Shown here in pieces: positions 1 to 11,527 of a DNA stretch of 64,000 bases (position 1 is the stretch's first letter; each line of letters starts with the position of its first letter). The stretch is from the NCBI GenBank assembly GCA_918026815.1, contig CAKJVC010000098.1:1-64000 (forward strand), given 5' to 3'. Made by a program: the position numbers and the translations under genes. This DNA comes from Chalara sp. BL73. Lineage: Eukaryota > Ascomycota > Leotiomycetes > Helotiales. The notes beneath the pieces were generated by a model, which was not told where the DNA came from, did not search any database, and was given only the letters and a program-made list of their open reading frames with translations.

Positions 1-480
1 TCATGATCAATACGGACAAACGAAAATTCTTTAATTTTGTTGATAATCATGAAACAAGATGAACTAGAAGAAATAGAGGAACTTACAAATCCACCACAAC
101 AATCGCAAATATTCTCTTCACCAACAATAGAGGTGGTGATGCGTTCAAACCCCATCGCATATCTTGTGGAACCTAGATTAGCAAGGCGTGCTTAGCAACT
201 TATCAAGCTCTAATACGAGGCTTGTGTTTCAAGCTCCATGATAGTCGATGGTCAGAGCGGTCATGGATACACTGAAGTGACAAGTCAAATTCTGTTCATA
301 TATCCGGGTTCCAGATCCGCGCTACCAACACCAAACTCCAGATCTAACCTTTATAAAAGTACATCAACCATGAATATCACCATTTTGGGAATGCCTTAAG
401 ATATGCAATCTTAGAGTGTGCAACACCTGTTATGAATTCGCTAATGATCAATCCTCCGACTCCCGATTGTGTTCGAGCGT
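1..480. other. Gene-free flank downstream of the wall-protein gene
   Basis: I see no open frame of note here. This is the 3' side of the minus-strand wall-protein gene that ends at 481, so it should contain that transcript's 3' UTR. No repeat or RNA gene was recognised. Confidence 0.5.
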
Positions 481-1341
481 CTAGTCCTTCCATCTATTCA
501 AATACTTTTGCATATCATCCACCGGCTGAGATGCCGCAGCAGCCTGCATCTTATTAGCTGGGTTGAAACAATAAAGGGGTGATTCATACCGTGTTGGCGT
601 GGCTAGATACGCTGAAGGTTTGTGCTTGTGTTATAGTTGTCAAAATTGTTGGATTACCCATGACTGCTGTAGCTATGACGAGAGGGGATGTGGGATATAG
701 AGGTGCTGTATTTGTTGCAGTGATCTTGGTTGAGGGTATCGGTTGCATAGCCGCATACCTTATGTTGCCAACTTGCTCGTTGAAAGGCGTTGCAAAATCG
801 CCAGTGCCTCCAGTGGCCGCTACTCCATCGGCGGGGGCAGCTGCAGCAATCTGATTCACGGCTGGTGGCGCAGTTGTAGTAGTGATTGCAGCAATGCTTG
901 GAGAGAAGACACCTGTCATTTGTGTAAGACTGAATCGAGGGGAGTAGTTCGTGATTGTTCCAGCGCCTGATGCGGGTGTTGAGATGATGCCTAGAACGCT
1001 ATCGTGGGTTATTATTTACGTGGCCCTCTGATGAGGACTTCACATACTATGCATTTTGTACATTCCCCCAATCCCGGAGGAATGGTCACTGTTACGGTGC
1101 TCCCTGCCGCAAACGTGCCTGTCGAAAGCTGAGTCAACTGCTTCAACGAAGCATCAGGCCCTGCATAGAGGAATAGTGTATACGAGGTAAGATCGGATAT
1201 TGAGGGTGCAGCTCCATCATCGCTCCAAGTCACAGGGAATGTGAGGGTTGTGAGTGATGCACCAGCTGCTGGCGCTGTGAATTTCGGTGCTGCAAATGCT
1301 GCATGCACGGATGAAAGAACGAGGAGAAGTGTAGAGCGCAT
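481..1341 (-). CDS. KRE9/KNH1-like secreted cell-wall protein, with an apparent 1-nt frameshift
   Basis: The start ATG is at 1341-1339 and opens a signal peptide ending near AFAAP. A KRE9/KNH1-type N-terminal beta-domain follows, containing PAAGASLTTLTFPVTW. Exon 2 carries the family segment MQPIPSTKITATNTAPLYP and ends SVSSHANT. Exon 3 encodes the typical tail DDMQKYLNRWKD. Exons are 1048-1341, 590-990 and 481-549, with introns gtatgt..ctag (991-1047) and gtatga..aag (550-589). The exons sum to 764 nt, one short of a multiple of three. The family pattern (GLGG, then Tyr-Lys-Met, then IISTPASG) returns if one G is added to the G5 run at 1065-1069. An in-frame alternative uses a gtacaa donor at 1061, which drops a beta-strand and gives about 249 aa. 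The protein is predicted to be secreted and involved in beta-glucan wall assembly. I see no GPI signal. The family is clear, but whether the gene is intact is not. Confidence 0.8.
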
Positions 1342-1953
1342 AGTCGACCAATTTTGCGATTAAACGAGTGACTTTGGGAGACCGCACAAAGTTTTGTGAT
1401 GATAATGTGTGAGAGATGGTTGGCGTCGTGACAATAAAGCAAGTTTACGATCTTAGGATCTTGAATTCTCAAGGGTGGCTCGGGAGCTTAACAACCCCTG
1501 TAAAGTTGATCTTAGAATAGAAATTCTATGTCATGTCGCGAACAAGAACGATTGCTTAATCCTTGCTTCACATACGAGCATGCAAGAGTTCATAGAAAGG
1601 AGAGAAGAGAAGTAATTTTTGCGCCATTTCTAAATCCAGTTCCTCTCCCCAACGTCCAGTGATAGATAGATTGGTAGATTGACTGCCTTGTCCTTGTCAG
1701 GCAGAAATATTGCCCCTCTCTTGTCTTATCGTTATCGCTTGCCGCACCGGTTAACGTCGGTGGTCGGGGCAAGTTGCCTGCGAGAAGTCTACCCCCAAAG
1801 AATGATCGCGCCACACAGAACACTAATTACGAGAGCATCTTCACTTTTCTTTTCTTTTTCACTGTTGAATAGAAATAGACGTTCTTTCCCCAGTTGTTGT
1901 TTTCTTCTTATTGCACTTTGCTGGCCACAGACCGCGTTTGCTCCATTCTCAAC
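1342..1953. other. Divergent promoter region between wall-protein and CBS genes
   Basis: These 612 bp separate two genes transcribed away from each other. The CBS side has a pyrimidine-rich stretch at about 1838-1915 (runs of ctttt and ttctt) that looks like a fungal 5' leader. No specific operator was recognised. Confidence 0.5.
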
Positions 1954-3892
1954 ATGGCGACCGTTACCAAGCCTGCAGCCCCTCCAGTTCTGGCGCACTC
2001 TGCCACCGAATTGATTGGAAACACTCCTTTGGTGCGATTGAATAAGATACCGCAAAGTCTAGGAATTGAAGCCGAAGTATATGCCAAGGTCGAGTTGTTC
2101 AATGCTGGCGGAAGTGTAAAGGATCGAATTGCGCTGAGAATGATTGAGGAAGCCGAGCGGTCTGGCAGGATTAAGCCAGGAGATACTCTCATTGAGCCTA
2201 CTAGTGGAAACACGTATGTTGAACTATCCTCGATATGCGCAAATCTAACATTTCCACAGTGGCATTGGATTGGCCCTTGTTGCTGCCATCAAAGGTTACA
2301 AGACAATTATCACACTACCAGAGAAGATGTCAGCGGAGAAAGTTTCAGTCCTCCGAGCGCTAGGTGCCACAATTATCCGAACTCCTACCCAAGCCGCTTT
2401 TGATGCACCTGAATCCCATATTGGTGTTGCAAAGCGTTTGCAAAAGGAGATTCCAAACTCTCATATATTGGACCAGTACGCGAACCCCGACAATCCTCTT
2501 GCACATGAGAGGGGTACCGCCGAGGAGATTTGGAAGCAAACAAATGGAAAAATTACCGCAATAGTAGCAGGAGCTGGTACCGGAGGCACTATAAGTGGAT
2601 TATCAAAAGGTCTAAAGAGACACAATCCTGATATTAAGGTTATTGCCGCGGATCCGTTTGGATCTATACTTGCACTTCCAGAAAGCCTGAACCAGGAGCA
2701 CGCAAATGAGGCCTACAAGGTTGAAGGCATTGGATATGACTTCATTCCAGAGGTCCTGAAGAGAGAGTCTGTTGACAAGTGGTACAAGACTGATGATCGC
2801 GAATCGTTTGCTTATGCTAGGAGACTCATTGCCGAGGAGGGTCTCTTGGTTGGTGGTAGTAGTGGAAGTGCAATCGCAGCAATGGTAAAGGCTGTCAAAG
2901 AGCTCGGCCTCGGCAAAGGAGATGTTGTAGTTGTCATATTACCAGACAGCATTCGAAGCTATCTAAGTAAATTTGCGGACGACGACTGGTTGGCAGCAAA
3001 TGATCTCCTCCCCAGCGACACCACCTGCATCTTCGTCATCGTAAGGGACCACTTGATCTGGTCGAGACGTTTCACGGCTACAGCTGACATTAATTAATCT
3101 AGATCTCCCTTATTGGGTTCAAAGCATGCGAAGAAAGACCCATACTCTGGAGCTACTCTACGATCCCTTCGATTAAAGCCCGTGACTACAGTTCTGGCGG
3201 ATTCTCCTTGTTCCGAAGCTGTTGAAGTAATGCGCGAGAAAGGATTCGAGTAAGTAATCCTAATCAGAATACTCTGCTCATAGTTTAGAACTCCTCTTCA
3301 ATTCAGAAATTCATACTAACCCAAGTTCAGTCAGCTTCCTGTCTTGGCACCAATAGGTGGTAAGCTTGTTGGACTGGTAACCTTGGGAAATATCCTGAGT
3401 TGGATCAGCCGTGGTCGAGCTACGGGCAAGAGTCCTGTATTAGATGTAATGTTTGACTTCTCGTCGATACCAGAAGTCGTCACAGACCCGAAAGATATCA
3501 GCAACTTGACCAAAGCACCAAAGACAAATGGTATAGAGAGCAACGGAGAGGGAAAGCAACAGAAGGTCCCAAAAAGAAAATTTGTTGAAAGTAAGTCGAG
3601 ATCGCATGTGCTATTATGGTGGGAAGCATCAGCACTTTCTATATTCATTATGTTTGTTTGTCTTATTTATTCGCATGAGATGGTTACTTCACCACTTTAG
3701 GTGCAGCTACTAACAATTCGCATAGTTACACTGGATACGCCATTATCTGCTCTAAGCAAGTTCTTCGAGTGGAATAGTGCAGCAGTGGTTACTGAATCTG
3801 CTCATATCAAAAGTGGCTACCTGCCAAAGCCGGTTGCCGTAGTCACGAAGGTAGATCTTCTTTCCTGGTTGGTGAAGCAGTCCACGATCTGA
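1954..3892 (+). CDS. CYS4: Cystathionine beta-synthase
   Basis: This is a PLP enzyme of cytosolic transsulfuration that condenses serine and homocysteine to cystathionine. Translation starts at ATG 1954 ([11 protein letters not shown]). Upstream open codons lack an ATG in frame. The PLP lysine lies in NAGGSVKDR (about K56), the substrate loop is SGNTGIGLA (about 84-92), and the phosphate-binding loop is GTGGTISG. The C-terminus holds a pair of CBS (Bateman) regulatory motifs, seen as [14 protein letters not shown] with [20 protein letters not shown], and then [14 protein letters not shown]. There is no heme-binding N-terminus, as expected for fungi. Exons are 1954-2213, 2260-3040, 3125-3249, 3331-3590 and 3726-3892, giving 530 aa, a normal fungal length. 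Intron 2 is the only uncertain one. The gtaagg donor at 3041 stays in frame only with the aaag acceptor at 3124, not with the nearer ctag at 3111. Confidence 0.95.
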
Positions 3893-6558
3893 AAAGATGC
3901 ATTACCGATTTGGTACATGGTGTTATGGCCCGAAAAAGAACGAGGGGTTTAGAGATTCAACAAGTAGAATTGCATTAGATGCTTAACACAGGCAGTACTA
4001 GAAGGCATGCCTCTTAACAAGTAGAAAACGGCAAATAAAGCTTCAACATTTCTTGAAAGCAGAATAATGGACAGTGGTGTAGAGCACGTTTTCGCAATGA
4101 TACCAATCAAATACAAGTACAAAATTAGATCTTATATATGTGTTCCTATAGATTGAGTTTATGAGGTGACAGTGTATCTTTCATGCTTCCATCCTTACCT
4201 AGCCACAGAGCGCTGAATTGGTTCAGTATAACGGTCATGAGAGTTCTCTTTGAAGAGTGTAGTCGAGATATGCCCAAATCTCAATCCGAGAAATCCAATT
4301 ATCGAAGGCTATGAACTCGCATGTAGCACTGCGATGACCGCCTTCGGCGACATCCTCTAGCGCTCTAAGTTACACGAGTGACAGCTCATACATACTACTC
4401 ACTTTACACACCTGCCTCATGGAAAGGACGTGGGGGATCAGTTGACTTGCGAGACTATTCCCAGCCAGCCCGTTTGCCACGCTATTACAAATATCTTCAG
4501 CACTGATGCTGATGCATGGCTGCGCTTGGCTGTCAAAGGCACATAGACCTGCATACGCCAGAGACAGGATCATACAGAATGAGGGGTAGAATCCAGCCAA
4601 ATGGTCGAACTAGCGGTTACTCGCAGCAGTTCGAGTGTTACAAGAAGCTACTGCAGTCATGATCGACACCAGTAGGAATCTCCCCGGATGACGACCGAAA
4701 AAAAAGAAAACATTAAAAGCTGACAAGTGCAGGTGTTGTTGGACTCACTGCTTAACAGGGCGTATCACTGCGACAAAATGCAGAGAAACAAAACCCCCGT
4801 TGGAGTAATATGACTAACATTGACACTTGAGAACGAAATTTTACGAATTTTACCCATCAGAGACAATACCTGGATAAGCCTCGTTAACCTACAAGGCCGC
4901 TCTGTGAAAAGTTCTGACAACACCGCCACGCATATATTCAGTATTACACGCAGCATTTCGCCTCCGAAACCCCATCTAGGCTTCCTAGAATGCGATGCCT
5001 AGAATTTCAAGATCACACGACAAGCGCTGGTCCCGGAGAATTGGGCCGCCACCCAAGGATTAAACGACTGCTGGGCCTCATACCCCGGAAATAAGAGAGG
5101 AAAAGGAAAGACAAGAAGAAATCTTGACCAGGCTCGCAACCAAACAACTCCTAGATCGAGGCTCCCACCTGACATCGGTCTCGAAATCCACTCTTAAAGG
5201 GTCCACTACCGTAGTCCCTGCAGGAGGACCCTTCCTCGTTAACCGGCTAAATCGGACTGTAACATGTTATATTGCTAACCGCGTTGCTTGAATAGCTTAG
5301 AGTTCAGGAGAAACTTAGAATGCGTGGGGGACAGTGAGTAGAGCATTTGACTTAAGTGATACTGCATGCTTACAGCAGGTGGAACGTTGGACAGAAGCGT
5401 GGCTGCAGGAAGGGAGGGAGGAACTGTCAAGAAGCATTGCCAGCTGGTATCAATAATGCGACACAAGGCCAGTGCAGGGAAGTTCAGGACGAAAATGTTA
5501 AACTCGATTCGACTAATATGCATACCGTCGATCTGGCCCTAGCATCCACCAAAAAAATGGTGCTGCTGACTTTGTCGGGTTTGATCGAGTGTAAAATTTG
5601 ACGGCAAACTTGAGCACGAACTTCTGCCATCGACTCATATCTAGGGAGTCAACAGCATCTTTATAGCCAGATTCACATCAGGAAGGGAGCTGTTTGACAG
5701 CCCGAACAGCACCACAGATTCTCATGCTGATGGCTCCATATTGGGAAAATCGGTGTATTGCCACCAGGCCGTGATGCATAGAACCCACTCCTGGCGACCA
5801 GTTTTGCCTTTCGTTCTACACTTTGAACTCAGCATTCTAGCAATGTAGATCCAATCAGAGAGTGACATTTGCTATTTGGCACAGCAAGCCACTGAGGACT
5901 GGTAGAAGTACGAATCACAGATTTGGCCTGTGTTTAGCTTCCATATAGCCTGGACAATAGGCATAGCGCGATTAATGAACCTGCATAGAATGCAGCCACG
6001 AGTTAACCGTCAAACTTTGGATTTTATGGAGACATGGCAATCTGAGAATCTCACAATACCTTGTTCAGAACTGTTCCTCGCACCGCACCATTGGCACTGC
6101 AGCATGGGTTGGGGGGGTGTCACCGTAATTACCCACCACATGGGCTAGCATTCCGGCCATTCCTCGCGCCTATTCATGTGTCTCGTGATAGTCAGCAAAA
6201 GACAATCACCCACTATGGGCTCCTTCTACCTGATGCTGCAGTACATAGGTACCCTTTCCACTTCTGCGAAGCCAACTAACCCACCACTCAAATCCACCTC
6301 ATTAAATGATAGCTCCGCTGTCCATATCTCGCACAATTTCCTTTAAATACTGGATCCGCCTCTCTGCTCTTTATCCCCTTGAAAACTTATCGAGAATATG
6401 CGCCTCTGGTCAGCTATCAAACAGCCAACTATCCTCAAGCCGCGGCTCAAAGACCCGCTCCGGGAATTAACGCCTGTGATACTTGAACCACAACCGGAAA
6501 GTGATATTTACCATCATCAGCCCCCTCTTTGCTAGGGAGGCATCCTTTCCTCAAAATA
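3893..6558. other. Intergenic, no supported gene
   Basis: About 2.7 kb between the CBS stop and the cyclin start. Short open frames on both strands (for example minus 4370-4600 and plus 5356-5601) lack ATG starts, splice partners or recognisable motifs, and I treat them as chance. No repeats or RNA genes were recognised. The last part is presumably the cyclin promoter. Confidence 0.45.
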
Positions 6559-7605
6559 ATGTCGTCTTGTCAAGTTGGAACGGAGACGATCCACGACTCG
6601 GCGGACTCCTTCGTGCTCATCCCTCCGCCTCGTCCTGACCCCTCCGAAGATAAAGGTCTCGCCATTCCCGAATCTCAACGCGATGGACGCCATACACCAC
6701 CATCACCTGGCAGCCTCAACGATGTCTTTGAACTCACTCCAGTCGCTTCATTGAAATTGCTCTGTTGCGGGGTCGAGGCGTTGGTGCGCGTTACTGGGGA
6801 GTACGTTCTCTATAAGCTCGATGACGATATCTAGTCCCTAATAAACTGCAGTATTCCTCCGACACCGCCACCTACTCACTCGACCCCACCAAATATGCGA
6901 GGGATGCAAGCAGAGAAAGAAAGCATTGTCAGAAGCAATTCATACACAAACCTTGCCAATCTGCGGCCTCGAACACCGTCTGGCTCCAGCACCAGTTCGA
7001 ACGATATCGATGGGGTGAACTTCAGAAAGACGGCAATCGGTAGCCCCACGATGGGTCCGACAGAACCATATATAGTTATTGGAGACAATGCAGAGCCCCT
7101 GAATGTCCAACATAGTGCCATTACACGAAAGTTCTACTCAAAACAGCCACCGCCAATCTCCCTCGACGACTACTTGATGCGAATACACAAATTTTGCCCC
7201 ATGTCTCCAGCCGTATATCTAGCAACCAGTTTTTACATTCACAGACTCGCTGTCGAAGAACGTGCTATCCCCGTCACCCGCCGTAACAGTCATCGCCTCT
7301 TGTTAGCAGGACTGCGGGTCGCAATGAAAGCTCTCGAAGACTTGAGCTATCCGCATTCAAGATTCGCAAAAGTTGGTGGGGTCAGCGAGAACGAGCTGGC
7401 AAGATTGGAGATCAGCTTCTGTTTCTTGACAAATTTCGATTTTAAGACAAGCAAGGAGAAGCTCTTGGAACATGCACAGACTTTACGAGGGTTAAGTTCG
7501 GCACAAGGAGCGATGAATTTCATACCCAGAATGCCACCGAGGAGCAAACGAAGTAGAACTGGCTTACAGGAGACTATAAAGGAGGTTACTGCGGATGCAT
7601 CATAG
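6559..7605 (+). CDS. PHO80-type cyclin (Pcl family)
   Basis: Predicted 331 aa from two exons, 6559-6800 and 6852-7605, with a 51-nt intron (gtacgt..ctgcag). The ATG at 6559 is chosen because the open frame upstream begins only with a TTG codon. The N-terminal half is disordered and rich in Pro and Ser. The cyclin box is in the second half and runs from PPISLDDYLMRIHKFCPMS through SFYIHRLAVEE and VTRRNSHRLLLAGLRVAMK to the FAKVGGVSENELARLE segment, the signature of PHO80/PCL cyclins that pair with a Pho85-type kinase. By family knowledge the partner is a Pho85-like CDK in phosphate, glycogen or morphogenesis control. The exact subtype (Pcl6/7 versus Pho80) is not decided here. The short lysine- and arginine-rich C-terminus is intact. 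Confidence 0.88.
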
Positions 7606-8626
7606 GGTGCTTCTTGTTCGGGAAAAGCGGCCATAACATGATAATCGATAATCAACACAACAGTGATGATTTGTATATACTGGTTCACGGAGACGTATTT
7701 CATTAAGAGGCATATGGAAAGGCCAGCTTTGCAAGAGACAAATGCAGGGCGATGTCCGTTCTTTGGTAGGCTTGCGGCACATGATGAGGACGATTTTGAT
7801 CTGAGCGAAGCTGTCAAACGATATATTTGCATGTATGATCTTAGCATAGGCGTTGGAAAGTTATGACTTGCATACCCATGGGATCGGCGTTGGAGGCAAG
7901 ATGTGTGTTCAGTTCCAGATACGGAGGTCATTGGACCGGAACGTACGTGTTCATATTCGATTTACAGCGATAATACCAATTTGTTGTTGCGCATGGTTAT
8001 GATGAAATGATGAAATGTCGGAAGTATTTGAGTACATACGTTCGTAGGCACCATATCAATATGGAACATGTGTTCCTATTCTCTTGTGGTCAAAGCTCTC
8101 GAATTATAGATACTGCTCTCTTAGGCCTCGGCGGGGCGCATTCAGCGGAGATCATCATGGGAAGATTTACAGTTGTAGATGCATTGTATTTGGGAAGTAC
8201 TACGCCCAAAAAAACAAAAATAAAGGACGGAAAGTAAGATACCAACTATAAAATGTGTTACGGGCTACCTATGAGCGCAATACAATAAATGCTGCAAATG
8301 CAATTTACTAGATGGTTCGAAGAGGAAGAAAAAAAGTAAGCAGGGCTTTGGTCCCTTTGAAATCGGGCTCCTAGAGGGTGACAATGCGGAATTTATCCGG
8401 CCAATCACAGCTCATCCGTTGATAGTAGAAAGCTCCGAACCGTGAAAGAAAACAGCCGCATAAATTGGGACATTCATACTCTCATAGGAGCCCTGACTTT
8501 ATGGTAAACTCTTCCAATTATCCTCAAGTATTCGATCTGGGTGCAGTTGCATAACTTAAAGTGGTTTTGGTGCAACGGGTTTTGGGTCCTAGGGCAGCCC
8601 ACATTCGGCCTCGTTCTTAGCTCCAG
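7606..8626. other. Intergenic, no supported gene
   Basis: About 1 kb between the cyclin and the Zn2Cys6 regulator. A 194-codon minus-strand frame at 7347-7931 mostly overlaps the cyclin coding exon and is a shadow. Nothing else is supported. The right end should contain the promoter of the regulator. Confidence 0.45.
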
Positions 8627-11527
8627 ATGTCGACTGAGAACACGCAGCAGGCGACAACTGCGCAATATTCTGTGAGTATTGGAAAATGTCCTAATTACTA
8701 CAAGGCTATATATCGCTGATTCTGCGGGTAGTGTGATCATTGTAGGCAGCGCAAGGTAATTCATCATACGTATGGGAACGTCAAGAGGCGGTCATTGACG
8801 ACATGACAGTTGAGATGTTCACGCACCATTCCTCGCTGTAACAACTGCCAAGGCTGGCCCGGCGAGTGTGTTTACTCACGACATGGCCGACTGAAACGAA
8901 GGCCGAGGGCCAAGTAAATGATTTCTATTGTTCTTCATTATCTATTTACCTGCCCAGGTATTTGTTCTCCATTTCCATCAACTGACTATGGTCGCCTATG
9001 TAGTGTACTAGCCAGAGCTGCGGAGAGGATGCAGACAGCTCCTTCTCAGCCTGTGCCCATTTTGCCATTACCACTGCCCAGCTTCACTACCCAGACAATT
9101 TCTGACAGTCCGAGTCGTCAACCCTATGTAGAGCCGCTGCCACCACCTCTCACGACATCCTTCCTCTCCCAAGCAAACAATAACATCGAGCAGCTCAAAG
9201 GCAAGCTTACCGACCAAAGACTCTACTCTAGTGCAGAGAACAGTTTATCAGAGTTGTCCAGCACTTTTGCGGCTCTCGATTTTGAAGATGCGTCCGATGT
9301 CCGCATGAATGTGCGGGAGTTTCTGCGCAATCGTGATGCCTTCTTCATACCTACTGCGGAAGAAGGGCGTCGGATGATTGAAGGTAAGACTCTTCGCTCG
9401 TGAAATCCTATGTTTACCGTTTTAAATACAATTAGTATTCTTCTTGGGAATCGAGCGAGGCAAGCCTTTCTTCACCACTCCACCAAAAGATCTCCTGCCC
9501 AAGCTTGCATTTGAGCCTGCAACCGTGAAAGAGCGTGGTTGGCTTCTGCTGTTCAATGCTTTTCTCTCAGGGGCAATGAAAAGGCTACAGCCACCAGAAT
9601 CCACTAGACTCATACAAGGTCTTCAATGGAATACATGGATGGTGCTCGAAGACTCGTCGATCATTCTAGATCCAAGTGAGCTTAATATACAAGCGCTCAT
9701 AGTAGTTGCCACCCATGGACAAGAAATTTCAAGCCTCAGTCTTTGCTGGACGCTAATCAGCCAAGCATGCTCGATGGCTCAGACACTTGCAATTCACGTG
9801 CCAACCCATCGCGCTCCTCTGGGCAGTGATGTGTATTTGCAGAGAAATTGTCTATTCTGGGCTCTTTTTATTATCGACAAGTCTCTGTCTCTGAGCTTTG
9901 GACGTCCACCTCGTCTACCTGGTTATATGTATAAGCATGTACCTGTACCTGACGCTGGTCAAATAGCGCATATGTTTCGACGACAAGAGTTCAATCTTCG
10001 CATGGTCTCTGATTGGGAACTTGGAACTTCAGACAAAATATGGATGGACGAGTTTGGCGTGATGTATGTTAATCAGATTCGGGAATTGGCAAAACTTCAA
10101 GGTGAGGTGTCGGATACCTTGAATGCAGGTATATCGGATAGCGAATGCTTGGATAAATTGAAGGAGGGACTCGATCAATGGATGGAGATCGTGATAAAAG
10201 TCAGTGGCTCTCTTCACGTTGTTGTGATCGTATTATCATCTCATTAGCTAACAGACTCCAAGATGAAGGCCAAATTCGGTACCTGCAGCTCGAAAGGCAG
10301 CTCAGAAGAGCTCGAGGCTATTGAGCTTGGTGCTAACTTTCTTTCATTTCAGTAAGTATGACCTTTTTACAAGCAAATTTTCCTAGACTAGTTATTCTAT
10401 GGTTATATCCAGAGCACTTCGACAATATGTCGAATTAACTCTTCCTACGTCTGACTATCTCATGAGAAATTATGAATAAATTGCATATTAACGAGTAAAA
10501 GTTTCTATCAGGGCAATGCTAACTTGAGAACTTCATGACAGGTACCACCACTTAATGGTGTACCTGACGCGATCCGATAAATCTAAACAAGATATTTGCC
10601 TCGCTTCTGCCGGTTCAGCTATATCGTTGCTTGACAAGCTTGTCTCAGATACTACTCAAATCTATAGTGGAATCGTTTGGTAAATTGAGTTTACTGACAC
10701 TTTATTATGTGCTAATAGACTAAATAGGCAACTTCTCTATCAACCTTTCATGCCATACTTTGTGATATTTGCAAAGATAATATCCGATCCGCGAGCTGAT
10801 GACTGTTTCATCAACTTGAAACTGCTACAGCAAGTGGTTCTGTACTTCCTTCGAATCCATAATAATCACCAATCGGCAAAACGTCTTGAAAAGGTTGCTG
10901 AAACCTTCAGTAAGTTATCTTGGGTCCCAAAGCTCTCAAACTCCATGACTTACATCTCTCGCAACAGCGAGACTCGCGGAGGCATACGTACGACATTCGA
11001 TACAGCAGCAGCCTAACGACAATATATCGGCTCATGAGGACCAAAGAATAAATGAAAATGAGGATGCGAACAACTTTCCATCACAAGAAGATTGCCCTGA
11101 TCTCACAACTACTTCAGCCATGGAAACCGAGGCTTCAACTGTCAGCTCAACAGATTCACCGCAAGCATTCTCAACCAACCATTTGTCTGACTTCTCGGCC
11201 TTCCAGAGCAGTTTCGGAATAGCCGACATGAATTCTGATCCGATGGCCCTCCTCAACTTTTTTTCAGCAACACCTGGTTATGAGATGGAGGACATATCTT
11301 CCCACCCCGAAGCTGAATTCCCTGCCGATGGCCAAACTCCTACACCTCAGGTGACAGACTCACCCTCAAGACCATTGATACGTGGCCTGGAAACCATCGC
11401 GCAGAATCAAGGATTGGACGGCAATTTCGACTGGCTATCTTGGGATCAGCAGGAAAACCCTCTTGGACAGCTATGGACTGGAGGATATAGAAAGCATCTC
11501 CCACCTTTGTTTCCAGTGCAAAAGTGA
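8627..11527 (+). CDS. Zn2Cys6 transcription factor with fungal-specific TF domain
   Basis: Predicted 761 aa from nine exons: 8627-8671, 8732-8755, 8810-8913, 9004-9383, 9436-10199, 10263-10351, 10542-10679, 10728-10909 and 10968-11527. Phases agree at every junction. The zinc cluster is spread over exons 2 and 3. The 24-nt exon encodes CDHCRQRK, and exon 3 begins LRCSRTIPRCNNC and continues to GEC. The spacing is CX2CX6CX6CX2CX6C, followed by a basic linker. The middle holds the fungal regulatory domain (LCWTLISQACSMAQTL, FWALFIIDKSLSLSFGRPP). After LGANFLSFQ and YHHLMVYLTR comes an acidic, Ser/Thr-rich C-terminus with FDWLSWDQQ, a likely activation region. The protein is a nuclear DNA-binding regulator of unknown target. 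The least certain boundary is the acceptor of intron 3 (9003). A nearer cag at about 8957 breaks the frame. Confidence 0.88.

Noticed and set aside
7347..7931. 194-codon minus-strand frame
   Set aside because: Mostly antisense to the PHO80-type cyclin box, and the rest has no motif.
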